The position numbers were made by a program, and so were the translations under genes. This document shows, piece after piece, positions 8,276 through 16,086 of a stretch of DNA of 62,774 bases (the first letter of the stretch is position 1; every line of letters begins with the position of its first letter). The notes under the pieces are model-generated. The model made no database searches. It had not been told where the DNA came from and worked only from the letters and a program-made list of their open reading frames with translations. The stretch is from Methanolacinia paynteri (lineage in GTDB: Archaea; Halobacteriota; Methanomicrobia; Methanomicrobiales; Methanomicrobiaceae): NCBI RefSeq assembly GCF_000784355.1, contig NZ_KN360941.1, positions 1 to 62,774 on the forward strand. The letters run 5' to 3'.

Positions 8276-9001
8276 TCAGTCCCCCCTGACGGTGACATCT
8301 TTTGCAAAGATCGTTTTCCCGCTCGGCACGAAGATCACCTTTACCGAGACCGTATCGCCAGACCGGAGATCTTGCCACCCGTGTCCAAGCACGGCCTGCA
8401 TGGGATCCGTGTATGCATCATCGTCCATTTCATAATATTCATAAGAGTCTTCTATGCCGTAACCGCTCGTATAATTGCCTCCCGTTCCGTCATTCATGCC
8501 GCCGAAAGGCTGTGCGCTCATGCTCACGCCCGGCGCAAGTGAGTAATTACCGAACCAACGCTCGGGAGCGTTGTTCGGTCTCAGGGAACTTCCGTTAATC
8601 GCCGATTCTCCTGCTACGGTTGCCATTCCGAAACCATAAGGCGCGATGCTTGCCACATTCAGGCCGGCTGAAACAATCGATGGTTCATTGACATTCACCA
8701 CGTTTCCTACGGAAATATTGCCGCCTATAGAACCGTTCTTCTTCCATGATGTGACAATTTTAAGGTCGCTTGTCTGGATCGGATCGCTGACCCCGGTTAC
8801 AATCGCGGAAAAACCGCTGTTTGCCCAGGTCCCTGAATTAGTAATCTTGACATCCATGGCAAGGTCCGGAGACTTTTGGCTGCCTCCTGCAACAAGGCCG
8901 CCTGCAAACCCGCTGACAACAGTTGCGATGATTATCGTTACCACAAGCATCAGCATGACACCGACAACAGGGGACACAGCCTGATCATTCTTCATCGTCA
9001 T
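8276..9001 (-). CDS. Type IV pilin-like protein, long class A (A2, module I)
   Basis: 241 aa. Leader MTMKNDQ followed by AVSPVVGVMLMLVVTIIIA. Class A marks: LAMDVKITNSGTW, VTGVSDPIQTSDLKIVTSW, APYGFGMATVAGES, RWFGNYSLAPG (with an N-Y-S sequon) and VLGHGWQDLRSGDTVSVKV. No cysteine. It starts 16 nt after B1 and is followed 3 nt later by B2, the within-pair spacing seen in all A-B pairs of the window. Inferred role: structural subunit of a surface filament or coat, working with its B partner. Confidence 0.85.
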   Translation of the reverse strand: MTMKNDQAVSPVVGVMLMLVVTIIIATVVSGFAGGLVAGGSQKSPDLAMDVKITNSGTWANSGFSAIVTGVSDPIQTSDLKIVTSWKKNGSIGGNISVGNVVNVNEPSIVSAGLNVASIAPYGFGMATVAGESAINGSSLRPNNAPERWFGNYSLAPGVSMSAQPFGGMNDGTGGNYTSGYGIEDSYEYYEMDDDAYTDPMQAVLGHGWQDLRSGDTVSVKVIFVPSGKTIFAKDVTVRGD

Positions 9002-9017
9002 CCCTTCTCCCCCCTGA

Positions 9018-9632
9018 TCATGCAGTTATCGTGACCTTGCTTCTGCAGATGAGATTCCCGCTCTTGTCGCTTACATCAAGGTAGAAGGTGTTTCCGATAT
9101 TTTCGTTGTTCTTGAAGCAGAGTTTCCACTTTTCCTGGTAGTTGCCGGAATTGTTATAGCTAAATCTATCTGTTTCAAGATAATCAGCGTAATCGTCCGG
9201 GACGACTATCGGCTGGAGCAGATCGCATCTTATACTCGACGAGTTGATGTACAAGGTATCTCCGGCTTTAAACGATGTAACAGATGTGCTGCCATCTCCG
9301 GTATCCAGTGGTCTCTCCCGACTATCGATAATTAATTTCTTATCGATAATCTGCGCAGTAACCTGTTCGAGATTCGTGCCGAATACAGGACTGTTTCTGA
9401 CCGTAAATACAAGATCATTTGTCGCAAGAGCGTCTCCGCCCATATGAATGATCTCCATTCCCGAGCCAATGCTGAATGTCCCCTGGATCGTTGCCTGAGG
9501 TGCTACCTGCTGGCTGCCCACCGAACTACCTGCAAAGGCTGAAACTACCGCTGCTATGATAATTGTTACCACAAGCATCATCATAACACCGACAACCGGT
9601 GAAACTGCTTCGTTGTTTATCTTAATTTCCAT
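9018..9632 (-). CDS. Type IV pilin-like protein, short class B (B1, module I)
   Basis: 204 aa. Leader MEIKINNE, then AVSPVVGVMMMLVVTIII. Class B marks: GDALATNDLVFTVRNSPVFG, FKAGDTLYINSS, IRCDLLQP, WKLCFKNNENIGNTFYL and GNLICRSKVTITA. Three cysteines (RCDLLQP, KLCFKN, LICRSK), all at the same positions in the module II twin at 15463. It begins 2 nt after the A1 stop. The LQP cysteine and the one before FKNNENIGN are the conserved class B pair and are candidate substrates of the thioredoxin-CcdA protein. Confidence 0.85.
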   Translation of the reverse strand: MEIKINNEAVSPVVGVMMMLVVTIIIAAVVSAFAGSSVGSQQVAPQATIQGTFSIGSGMEIIHMGGDALATNDLVFTVRNSPVFGTNLEQVTAQIIDKKLIIDSRERPLDTGDGSTSVTSFKAGDTLYINSSSIRCDLLQPIVVPDDYADYLETDRFSYNNSGNYQEKWKLCFKNNENIGNTFYLDVSDKSGNLICRSKVTITA

Positions 9633-9634
9633 GT

Positions 9635-10420
9635 TTAGCCCTCCGTAACTGCAACATCCTTTTCGAAAATCACTTTTCCGGTCGGGATATGGATTACTTT
9701 AACATTCACCGTATCACCGCTCCGCAGTTTCTCCCAATCATCTCCTAATACTGCCGTCGCTGCGTCTACAGAAGCGTCGGTATAGGAGCCGCCTGGATTA
9801 TATTCGTAAGGGGTTACTACGCCGTAACCGCCGTCATCACTCTGCCCTGTAGAAGACCCGATTGCTTTTTCCGAGTTGCTGCCATATGCGAATGCAACAA
9901 GTCCTGTTCCCTGGATGAGGGAGTAGTTTCCGAACTGTTGATCAGGTTTGTCAAAAGGATTCGTCAGGGACTGTGCACCCGATGAAGAGTTCACACCCGG
10001 CCCGTACCCGTATGGCGCGTTGCTTTCGATAAGCGAGGTTATGGAACCACCGTTTCCGATTTCCGGGCTGTTGACATTGGCAACCAGTGGTGTCGAGGTC
10101 TCTCCTCCTGAAGTAATGTCTCCGGAATTACTATCAGTGACTCTCCAGGAGGTTGCGATTTTTATATCCTTTGTCTTGATAGGATCGCTGACACTCGTAA
10201 CAGTTGCCGAGAACCCACTTCCGACATAGGTTCCCGTGTTTGAAATCTTTACATCCATTGTAAGTAAGGGTGCATTTTGGCTTGTTCCCCCGACCAAGCC
10301 ACCGGCAAAACCGCTTACTACCGCTGCAATGATGATGGTGACAACCAGCATCAGCATTACGCCGACAACAGGAGACACAGCCGCTTCGCTATGCCCCGGT
10401 TCTTTCTTTAAAAAATTCAT
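9635..10420 (-). CDS. Type IV pilin-like protein, long class A (A1, module I)
   Basis: 261 aa from the ATG at 10420 (MNFLKKEPG), matching the start of its twin at 16842; the frame stays open to 10447, but GAGGAG lies just before 10420. Pilin helix AAVSPVVGVMLMLVVTIII. Class A marks: LTMDVKISNTGTYVGSGF, VTSVSDPIKTKDIKIATSW, APYGYGPGVNSSSG, QFGNYSLIQG (N-Y-S sequon) and KLRSGDTVNVKVIHIPTGK. No cysteine, unlike its twin, which has three. First gene of the module I pilin run, with about 540 bp of AT-rich DNA upstream that should hold the promoter. Confidence 0.85.
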   Translation of the reverse strand: MNFLKKEPGHSEAAVSPVVGVMLMLVVTIIIAAVVSGFAGGLVGGTSQNAPLLTMDVKISNTGTYVGSGFSATVTSVSDPIKTKDIKIATSWRVTDSNSGDITSGGETSTPLVANVNSPEIGNGGSITSLIESNAPYGYGPGVNSSSGAQSLTNPFDKPDQQFGNYSLIQGTGLVAFAYGSNSEKAIGSSTGQSDDGGYGVVTPYEYNPGGSYTDASVDAATAVLGDDWEKLRSGDTVNVKVIHIPTGKVIFEKDVAVTEG

Positions 10421-10558
10421 GTTAACTCCTCTGGCCATGAAGGCCAATTCACCAAAAGTGGCTCATAAAAATTACGTGAAACCACTCGCCATAAATGGAT
10501 TAATTAGCGCTTATACTTAAAATTGATCATAAATTAAGCATTATTTGTTAACCTAACC

Positions 10559-10575
10559 AAATTAATTAGATCGAC
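10559..10575 (-). promoter_or_regulatory. Shared upstream element of A1-type pilin operons (module I)
   Basis: + strand AAATTAATTAGATCGAC, 138 bp upstream of the A1 ATG. The same 17-mer with 2 differences lies at 16983-16999, 140 bp upstream of A1' in module II. The rest of the intergenic DNA is poorly conserved, so this may be a regulator or promoter site. Inferred from two copies only. Confidence 0.4.
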
Positions 10576-10868
10576 TTTAATGGGAAAATGACAAATACTT
10601 AAAATTTATTAAGTACGCAAATGCGCATAATTGTCCTGTCTCACTGGTGTCGGGAAAAATCTGGAACAGAAAATATATTTTTTCAAACTACACCCTGATT
10701 GTAAAGTAAAGCTTAAATAAGGCGAAAAATAGCGAAAAGCGTGATTTTTTACATCCACACAGAAGCCTCAGATTCCACGATCTCCTCCTTCTTCGATATA
10801 AACATCGTCTGAAAAAAAGAGGTCATTCTCATGCCGTTATTTCGATGCGATCCGGGCTTTAATCGTTT

Positions 10869-10953
10869 AAAAAACGGCAATTCTCCGGTTTTCAATCTAG
10901 TTCTCAATAAAGCCTGTTAAAAAGAGCAAAATGAGCTCAAATTGCCGTTTTTT
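10869..10953. other. 14-bp perfect inverted repeat in the inter-module gap
   Basis: AAAAAACGGCAATT (10869-10882) and AATTGCCGTTTTTT (10940-10953) are exact inverted copies 57 bp apart. Each arm ends in a T6 tract on one strand, so the structure could end transcripts from either side, in particular the thioredoxin-CcdA transcript that stops at 11056. The 608-bp gap 10448-11055 has no convincing gene. Confidence 0.5.
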
Positions 10954-10964
10954 GGCGACATTTA

Positions 10965-11027
10965 TTTCACGAAAACGTTCATGAAACAGAGGTTTCATGT
11001 AAGTCACAACGTGATTTGCATGTAAAA
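10965..11027 (-). repeat. Inverted element, copy 2 (right flank of the module I pilins)
   Basis: Reverse complement of the element at 5948-6023. It holds the perfect palindrome CATGAAAC-AGAG-GTTTCATG (10980-10999) and the near-palindrome CATGTAAGTCAC-AAC-GTGATTTGCATG (10996-11022). It lies 29 bp downstream of the stop codon of the module II thioredoxin-CcdA gene. Confidence 0.7.
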
Positions 11028-11055
11028 GGATCTAACATGAAAAAAAGATCGTTCG

Positions 11056-12237
11056 TTAAATCTGCCACCACACGACGAAAGCACCGATTATGATGAGAAC
11101 AATTCCCATTACGAGCCTGAGTTTATTCCTGTATTTTATTCTTGCAGAATCGACGAACTTCGGTGAAAGCCCGAGAGCGACTGCGAATGTAATCAGAAGC
11201 AGGGGCACTACGAAGAATAAATTGTACAGAATAAGGTATGGGACTCCTTCATAGAATGTCATCTCCGATGAAAGCAGGCTGATTATTGCGAGATAGATCC
11301 CCCCGGTACATGGGAGTTCGAACATTCCGACAATAATCCCGAGTAAAAACGAAGATGGAAGGGTAGCTTTGGCAACAAACCGGCCGATGACTCCTTTTGA
11401 AGAGGCAGGGATCGACAGGGATGCTTCCGGGTTCTTTTGGAGTGCGTCGGTAATATTGATCAGTCCGGCCGTTATCGCAACAATGCCGGCAAATATCGAG
11501 AAATATAAGGATAATCCTGAAAAACCGACAATGCTCATTATTCCAAGTCCGGCCAGGACATAGAAGATGAATACTGCTGATGTGTAGAGCAGTCCTGAAA
11601 TAATTACCTTTTTACCCGGGCCCGATGCCATGAGGGAGACCAAAAGAAAAACGAGGACTGCAAATGCACAGGGGTTAATTCCATCTAAGAGTCCGGCAGC
11701 TGCGATGATCGAGAGATCCGTCAGCATGTTCTCTCCCAGAGATTCATTCTGGTAATATTCTTCTTCCGTCAGCCACTGTTTTTCATATTCTGTGTCCGGA
11801 ATGAGTCCTTTATCAAGAGAGTAGAACACATCTCCGGCATTCTCCATAATCGGCGCCATTCCCGGAAGAACAACGGTGTTCCCGGTAAATAGGATCGGGT
11901 AAGATACGTAGTGCATGTTGTAGCGGATCCCGAATTCATACATGAGAGTCAGGTTTTCCGTGGAGTTGTAGATGTCATAATAGTGCACTTCGATTCCCGG
12001 ATAACTCTCCGAGAGGTTTTCGATGAAGGGTATTACCCTGTTGCACGAACTGCAATGACTGCTGTAAAAAACGGTTGCCGTGGTGTTTGCAGTTGAAATC
12101 AGTTGCCTGAACTGATCTTCCTGTGATACTCCCGTGTGGACATATGAAAAATTTGTTTCCCCTTCCCAGGCATAAACGGCCTGTGTGAAAAGGATTAAAA
12201 TTAAAAACAGGGCAATAGTGTACTTTGTCTTCAGCAT
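11056..12237 (-). CDS. Secreted thioredoxin fused to CcdA/DsbD-type membrane electron carrier (module II)
   Basis: 393 aa, twin of the protein at 4541. N-terminal signal segment (LFLILILFTQAVYAWEGE), a thioredoxin-like domain with SHCSSC, then a CcdA-like domain with GINPCAF and FELPCTGG. The membrane part is almost identical to the module I copy at protein level and also very similar in DNA, while the segment between signal peptide and thioredoxin domain differs and is longer by about nine residues. It follows the sixth pilin gene of module II by 266 bp on the same strand. Inferred role: thiol reductant or isomerase for secreted pilins of module II. Confidence 0.85.
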   Translation of the reverse strand: MLKTKYTIALFLILILFTQAVYAWEGETNFSYVHTGVSQEDQFRQLISTANTTATVFYSSHCSSCNRVIPFIENLSESYPGIEVHYYDIYNSTENLTLMYEFGIRYNMHYVSYPILFTGNTVVLPGMAPIMENAGDVFYSLDKGLIPDTEYEKQWLTEEEYYQNESLGENMLTDLSIIAAAGLLDGINPCAFAVLVFLLVSLMASGPGKKVIISGLLYTSAVFIFYVLAGLGIMSIVGFSGLSLYFSIFAGIVAITAGLINITDALQKNPEASLSIPASSKGVIGRFVAKATLPSSFLLGIIVGMFELPCTGGIYLAIISLLSSEMTFYEGVPYLILYNLFFVVPLLLITFAVALGLSPKFVDSARIKYRNKLRLVMGIVLIIIGAFVVWWQI

Positions 12238-12394
12238 TTGAGACTTCCCGTATCAATTCTGTTTAGTTTTCAGTTTTAAGAATGGAAAGACACCGGTTTC
12301 TCCGGGAAAGACCCGGAGAAGATTTGATTCTGGAGTTAACAATTAGTTAATCTATGATGCTTTTGGTGAATTTGTGGTGAATTTGCGGTGTCTC

Positions 12395-12436
12395 TTATAA
12401 GGCAGGATTTGCCTGTTCGTAAAATCCAGCCTTATA
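12395..12436 (-). other. Conserved hairpin between pilin B3' and the thioredoxin-CcdA gene (module II)
   Basis: TTATAAGGC.GGATTT pairs with AAATCC.GCCTTATA around a 12-nt loop, with a single A-A mismatch. Same place and outer arms as 5857-5896, different inner stem: compensatory change between paralogous loci. It may act in the RNA (processing, attenuation) or be a promoter (TATA-like CTTATAAG on the minus strand). Confidence 0.5.
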
Positions 12437-12458
12437 CCCGCCCCTGTCCCTGCCCCCC
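12437..12458 (-). other. Potential G-quadruplex tract (module II)
   Basis: The minus strand, which is the coding strand here, has four guanine runs of 6, 3, 4 and 3 with spacers of 1-2 nt, fitting the canonical G3+N1-7 quadruplex pattern. It lies 46 nt after the B3' stop and directly before the hairpin at 12395-12436. The module I copy keeps the tract in weaker form. Confidence 0.55.
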
Positions 12459-12481
12459 TCTCTCCATGTCCGCCGTTATCA

Positions 12482-12501
12482 GGCATTGTTCAAAGAATGC
12501 C
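12482..12501 (-). other. Small hairpin directly after the B3' stop codon
   Basis: GGCATT (12482-12487) and AATGCC (12496-12501) form a perfect 6-bp stem with an 8-nt loop, starting 2 nt after the last pilin stop codon of module II. It could protect the 3' end of the pilin message or pause transcription. Confidence 0.35.
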
Positions 12502-12503
12502 CG

Positions 12504-13124
12504 TTACGATGTGATCGTCACATCGCATGAAGAGATGATGTTTCCTGACCTGTCTCCTGCCTGAAAGATAAAGTTCTTTCCTACATTGTTGGGATTACGG
12601 TAGCAGAGATACCAGAGAGAGGCATAGCAGATATAGCCGCCGGATTTACACTTGTAATAAGTAGGGTTCTTTTCCCAGTCCCAGCCACGTATTGATGATC
12701 CCACATCTGGCTGAAGAATTGGTGCCGTACAGTTGTATGCCGAGATGTAGAGGGTGTCTCCGGGATTAAACGAGGACTTGCTGCCTGAAGTGTTCAGTAA
12801 CACTAAATCTCCTTCTTTATCTGTGATTATGCTCCTGTTGATCTCCTCTGTTGTGAGAGATTCTGTGTTCGGTCCGAAACCTTCCCCGTTCTGGGTGATA
12901 AAGACGAGGTCATTAAGAGGTATCGCGTCCCCGCCGTCATGTGTGATTGTCATGCCCTGCGAAACGCTGAACGTCGCGCTTATTTTTGCCTGCGGGGCCT
13001 TTGACTGGGTGTTTGCCAGACCTCCGGCAAATCCCGAGACTACCGCTGCTATTATAATCGTCACGACAAGCATGAGCATCACGCCGACAACTGGTGAAAC
13101 TGCATCTTTTTCTACTCTGTTCAT
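12504..13124 (-). CDS. Type IV pilin-like protein, short class B (B3', module II)
   Basis: 206 aa. Leader MNRVEKD, then AVSPVVGVMLMLVVTIII. Class B marks: FSVSQGMTITHDGGDAIPL, GEGFGPNTES, FNPGDTLYISAYNC-TAPILQP, LWYLCYRNPNNVGK. Five cysteines (NCTAP, YKCK, YICY, YLCY, SSCD), the most of any pilin here, against one in its module I counterpart B3. It overlaps A3' by 4 nt. The added Cys-bearing loop between LQP and the second conserved Cys is absent from B3, so this gene pair has diverged strongly since duplication. Confidence 0.85.
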   Translation of the reverse strand: MNRVEKDAVSPVVGVMLMLVVTIIIAAVVSGFAGGLANTQSKAPQAKISATFSVSQGMTITHDGGDAIPLNDLVFITQNGEGFGPNTESLTTEEINRSIITDKEGDLVLLNTSGSKSSFNPGDTLYISAYNCTAPILQPDVGSSIRGWDWEKNPTYYKCKSGGYICYASLWYLCYRNPNNVGKNFIFQAGDRSGNIISSCDVTITS

Positions 13125-14071
13125 GCGCTCACCGTCACATCCTTGTCAAAGATTGTCTTCCCGCTCGGTATGTAGACGACCTTGACATTAACAATGTCGC
13201 CGGTTCGCAGGTTCTCCCACCCGCATCCCAGCACTGCCTGGGTATTGTCGACCTGTCCGCCGTCGGCAATGATGCCAGCTGGAGTGGTCTCATTGCCGGT
13301 ATAGACACAATACACATACTTGCTATACGGGTCGTTGATTTTACCATCTGACTGATACTGGAATAAACTGGTAATTAACTGCCTGTCTTCAGACTGTACA
13401 TTTGTGCCGTAGCCGCCATAAAAAAATGCGCCTCCAAATTTACCTTTACCCGGATAACCCCCGACGACAGGATCGTTTGCCTTACATTCACCGACAGGTT
13501 CGGCTGTCATGACTGTCCCTTGTTCCAGGACGTAGTTCCCGAAATATGACGTTTTTTGATAGGAACTCCACTTTGTGACAGGAACCGATCCCTCAACGCC
13601 GGCACCTGATCCGAATGGCGCAACACCGCCTCCATTCGTGTAGGTCCTGTCAGTATGGGTGTTGGGGACACCCGGAAGTACCTCGGCACCTCCGTGATAG
13701 ACAGTTCCGAGCGCCAGTCCGGGAACGCATCCCGCTCCTTTAACTTCAACCCACTGCGTTGCGTCGTTCTTATCCAGCACGTCAATATATGTATTTGTCT
13801 TCACGGTGGTCGTCCATGAGGTGATGATTTTCAGGTCGCTTGTCGGGATCGGCTCGCTCACTCCTGTTACTTTTGCATGAAATCCGCTGTCCCTGTAAGT
13901 GCCGGAATTCGTTATGCTGATATCCATACTGAGAGTAGGAGCTCTCTGTTTGTCGCTGTCTATGAGTCCTCCTGCAAACCCGCTCACGACAGTTGCGATT
14001 ATAATTGTCACGACAAGCATGAGCATCACACCGATTACAGGAGAAACTGCGGAATAATTTTCATTTTTCAT
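13121..14071 (-). CDS. Type IV pilin-like protein, long class A (A3', module II)
   Basis: 316 aa from ATG 14071 (MKNENYS), preceded by GGAGGACTTAAA; an in-frame ATG at 14092 would overlap B2' and has no better ribosome site. Helix AVSPVIGVMLMLVVTIIIA. Class A marks: TLSMDISITNSGTYRDSGF, VTGVSEPIPTSDLKIITSW, APFGSGAGVEGSVPV, YFGNYVLEQG, VLGCGWENLRTGDIVNVKV. Four Cys (GAGCVPG, GECKAN, VYCVYTG, LGCGWEN), three shared with A3 of module I. It follows B2' by 17 nt and overlaps B3' by 4 nt. Confidence 0.85.
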   Translation of the reverse strand: MKNENYSAVSPVIGVMLMLVVTIIIATVVSGFAGGLIDSDKQRAPTLSMDISITNSGTYRDSGFHAKVTGVSEPIPTSDLKIITSWTTTVKTNTYIDVLDKNDATQWVEVKGAGCVPGLALGTVYHGGAEVLPGVPNTHTDRTYTNGGGVAPFGSGAGVEGSVPVTKWSSYQKTSYFGNYVLEQGTVMTAEPVGECKANDPVVGGYPGKGKFGGAFFYGGYGTNVQSEDRQLITSLFQYQSDGKINDPYSKYVYCVYTGNETTPAGIIADGGQVDNTQAVLGCGWENLRTGDIVNVKVVYIPSGKTIFDKDVTVSA

Positions 14072-14088
14072 TTTAAGTCCTCCATAGA

Positions 14089-14700
14089 TCATACAGTGAT
14101 CAGTACGTCACTCTTTGAGATCAGGTGTCCCTCCGTGTCACTCACTTCCAGGATGAAGCTCTTGCCGATACTGTCCTGGTTCCTTATGCAATGCGCCCAG
14201 GCTACGGTCTGTGTCCCGTTGTATGTGTACCCGTCATCTTCAACATTGTCCTCGAAATCCGTCGGGGCGACATTAGGCTGGGAAATATTGCATGTGCAGT
14301 ACTCCGGGTCAATGTTTATCGTGCTCCCCGGGTTGAAGGAGACCATGAAGTACGTCCCCTGTTCAGTTACCACAGGGCCGGTACCTCTTTCGGTAGTTAC
14401 GGTAGTCTTGGACAGATCCAGCGCCTGGGCTGTTGAAGACTCGAGATTCGGGCCAAATGTGGGCCCGTCCCTGATGGTGAATATAAGGTTCTTTGTAGGT
14501 AGAGGCTCCCCGCCTGCATGAGTGATAGTCATACCTTCGGATATACTGAAAGTCCCCTTGATGTTTGCCTGCGGGGCCTTGTTCTGCCCTTCTATAACTC
14601 CTCCTGAAAAGGCGGAAACGACCGCTGCAATTATGATGGTGATAACAAGCATCAGCATGACGCCGATAACCGGAGAGACCGCAGAATTATTGTTTCTCAT
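14089..14700 (-). CDS. Type IV pilin-like protein, short class B (B2', module II)
   Basis: 203 aa. MRNNNS then AVSPVIGVMLMLVITIII. Class B marks: NIKGTFSISEGMTI, GPTFGPNLESSTAQ, FNPGSTINIDPEYCTC before NISQP, WAHCIRNQDSIGKSFIL, SKSDVLITV. Cys pair conserved with B2 of module I (CTC and WAHC). It begins 3 nt after the A2' stop. Compared with B2 it lacks a stretch of roughly 14 residues in the middle; the last 70 residues are nearly the same. Confidence 0.85.
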   Translation of the reverse strand: MRNNNSAVSPVIGVMLMLVITIIIAAVVSAFSGGVIEGQNKAPQANIKGTFSISEGMTITHAGGEPLPTKNLIFTIRDGPTFGPNLESSTAQALDLSKTTVTTERGTGPVVTEQGTYFMVSFNPGSTINIDPEYCTCNISQPNVAPTDFEDNVEDDGYTYNGTQTVAWAHCIRNQDSIGKSFILEVSDTEGHLISKSDVLITV

Positions 14701-14703
14701 ATC

Positions 14704-15447
14704 TCAGCCCTCCAGGACGGATATATCCTTTGAGAAGATCGTCTTCCCGGTCGGCACGAAGATTACCTTCAATGAGACAGTATCTCCTGATCTGAGTTCT
14801 TCCCATCCGTAGCCGAGCAGGGCCTGCATCGGATCGGTGTAATCGTCGCTGTCGAACCCGGTATAGATATATTTTGATACCGCACCGTAGCCGCAAAGAT
14901 GGCCCTGTTCGTCAGTATAGCTGTCTCCTGTTCCGTCATTCCTGCCGCCGAACGGCTGTGCACTCATACTCACACCGGTTGATAGCGTGTAATTCCCGAA
15001 TTGGCGTTCCGGAGCTTTGTTCGGTGTCAGGGCGCTTCCTGAAATGCCGGATTCTCCCGGAATTGTCGCCATTCCGAAACCATAGGGTGCGGTGCTTGCC
15101 ACGTTAAGACCGGACGAAGTCACGGACGGCTCGATAACATTTACCACATTTCCTATGGACGTATTGCCGCCTATAACATCATTTTTCTTCCATGACGTGA
15201 CAATCTTGAGATCGCTTGTCCGGATTGGATCGCTCACTCCTGTCACAGTTGCAGAAAAACTGCTGCCTGTCCATGTCCCCGAATTGGTAATCTTAACATC
15301 CATGGCAAGGTTAGGAGATTTCTGGCTGCCTTCTGCAATCATGCCACCTGCAAACCCGCTCACGACAGTTGCGATTATTATCGTCACGACAAGCATGAGC
15401 ATGACGCCGACTACAGGGGATACAGCCTGATCATTTTTCTTTATCAT
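14704..15447 (-). CDS. Type IV pilin-like protein, long class A (A2', module II)
   Basis: 247 aa. MIKKNDQ then AVSPVVGVMLMLVVTIIIA. Class A marks: LAMDVKITNSGTWTGSSF, VTGVSDPIRTSDLKIVTSW, APYGFGMATIPGES, QFGNYTLSTG (N-Y-T sequon), LLGYGWEELRSGDTVSLKV. One Cys (GHLCGYG), absent from A2. It lies 15 nt after B1' and 3 nt before B2'. It is closest to A2 of module I, so the two modules are collinear gene for gene. Confidence 0.85.
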   Translation of the reverse strand: MIKKNDQAVSPVVGVMLMLVVTIIIATVVSGFAGGMIAEGSQKSPNLAMDVKITNSGTWTGSSFSATVTGVSDPIRTSDLKIVTSWKKNDVIGGNTSIGNVVNVIEPSVTSSGLNVASTAPYGFGMATIPGESGISGSALTPNKAPERQFGNYTLSTGVSMSAQPFGGRNDGTGDSYTDEQGHLCGYGAVSKYIYTGFDSDDYTDPMQALLGYGWEELRSGDTVSLKVIFVPTGKTIFSKDISVLEG

Positions 15448-15462
15448 TCTTCTTCCCCCTGA

Positions 15463-16083
15463 TCAGGCCGTTATCGTGACCTCGCTTCTGCAGATAAGGT
15501 TCCCGCTCTTGTCACTGATATCAAGGTAGAAGGTGTTTCCGATATTTTCGTTGTTTTTAAAGCACAAATTCCACCGGTTCTGATAGTCGCCGGTACTGTT
15601 ATAGCTATAGCCGTCGCTCCTGATATTATCGGAATCAGAATAATCCTCCGGGACGAGTATCGGCTGAAGCAGATCGCACCTGATATTTGATGAACTGATG
15701 TAGAGAGTGTCACCTGATTTGAATGAGGTAACATCTGTACTGCCGTCTCCGCAGTCAAGTGGTCTTTCCCTGCCGTCGGTTATCAGCTTTTTATCGATAA
15801 TCTGCGAAGTGGCCTGTTCAAGGTTCGGTCCGAATACAGGGCTGTTTCTTACAGTGAATACGAGATCATTGGTTGCGAGAGCATCTCCGCCCATGTGAAT
15901 GATCTCCATGCCTGTTCCTATGCTGAATTTCCCCTGGATAGTCGCCTGCGGGGCTTTCTGCTGGTTGTCCATCGAACTGCCTGCAAATGCGGAGACCACT
16001 GCTGCTATGATGATTGTCACAACAAGCATCATCATAACGCCGACTACCGGCGATACTGCATTGTTATCAGATTTAAATTCCAT
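15463..16083 (-). CDS. Type IV pilin-like protein, short class B (B1', module II)
   Basis: 206 aa. MEFKSDNN then AVSPVVGVMMMLVVTIII. Class B marks: GDALATNDLVFTVRNSPVFG, FKSGDTLYISSSN, IRCDLLQP, WNLCFKNNENIGNTFYL, GNLICRSEVTITA. All three cysteines match B1 of module I. Starts 3 nt after A1'. B1 and B1' share nearly all of their N-terminal 90 residues and differ mostly in the segment between LQP and the second Cys, which is where class B proteins vary in general. Confidence 0.85.
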   Translation of the reverse strand: MEFKSDNNAVSPVVGVMMMLVVTIIIAAVVSAFAGSSMDNQQKAPQATIQGKFSIGTGMEIIHMGGDALATNDLVFTVRNSPVFGPNLEQATSQIIDKKLITDGRERPLDCGDGSTDVTSFKSGDTLYISSSNIRCDLLQPILVPEDYSDSDNIRSDGYSYNSTGDYQNRWNLCFKNNENIGNTFYLDISDKSGNLICRSEVTITA

Positions 16084-16086
16084 GCT

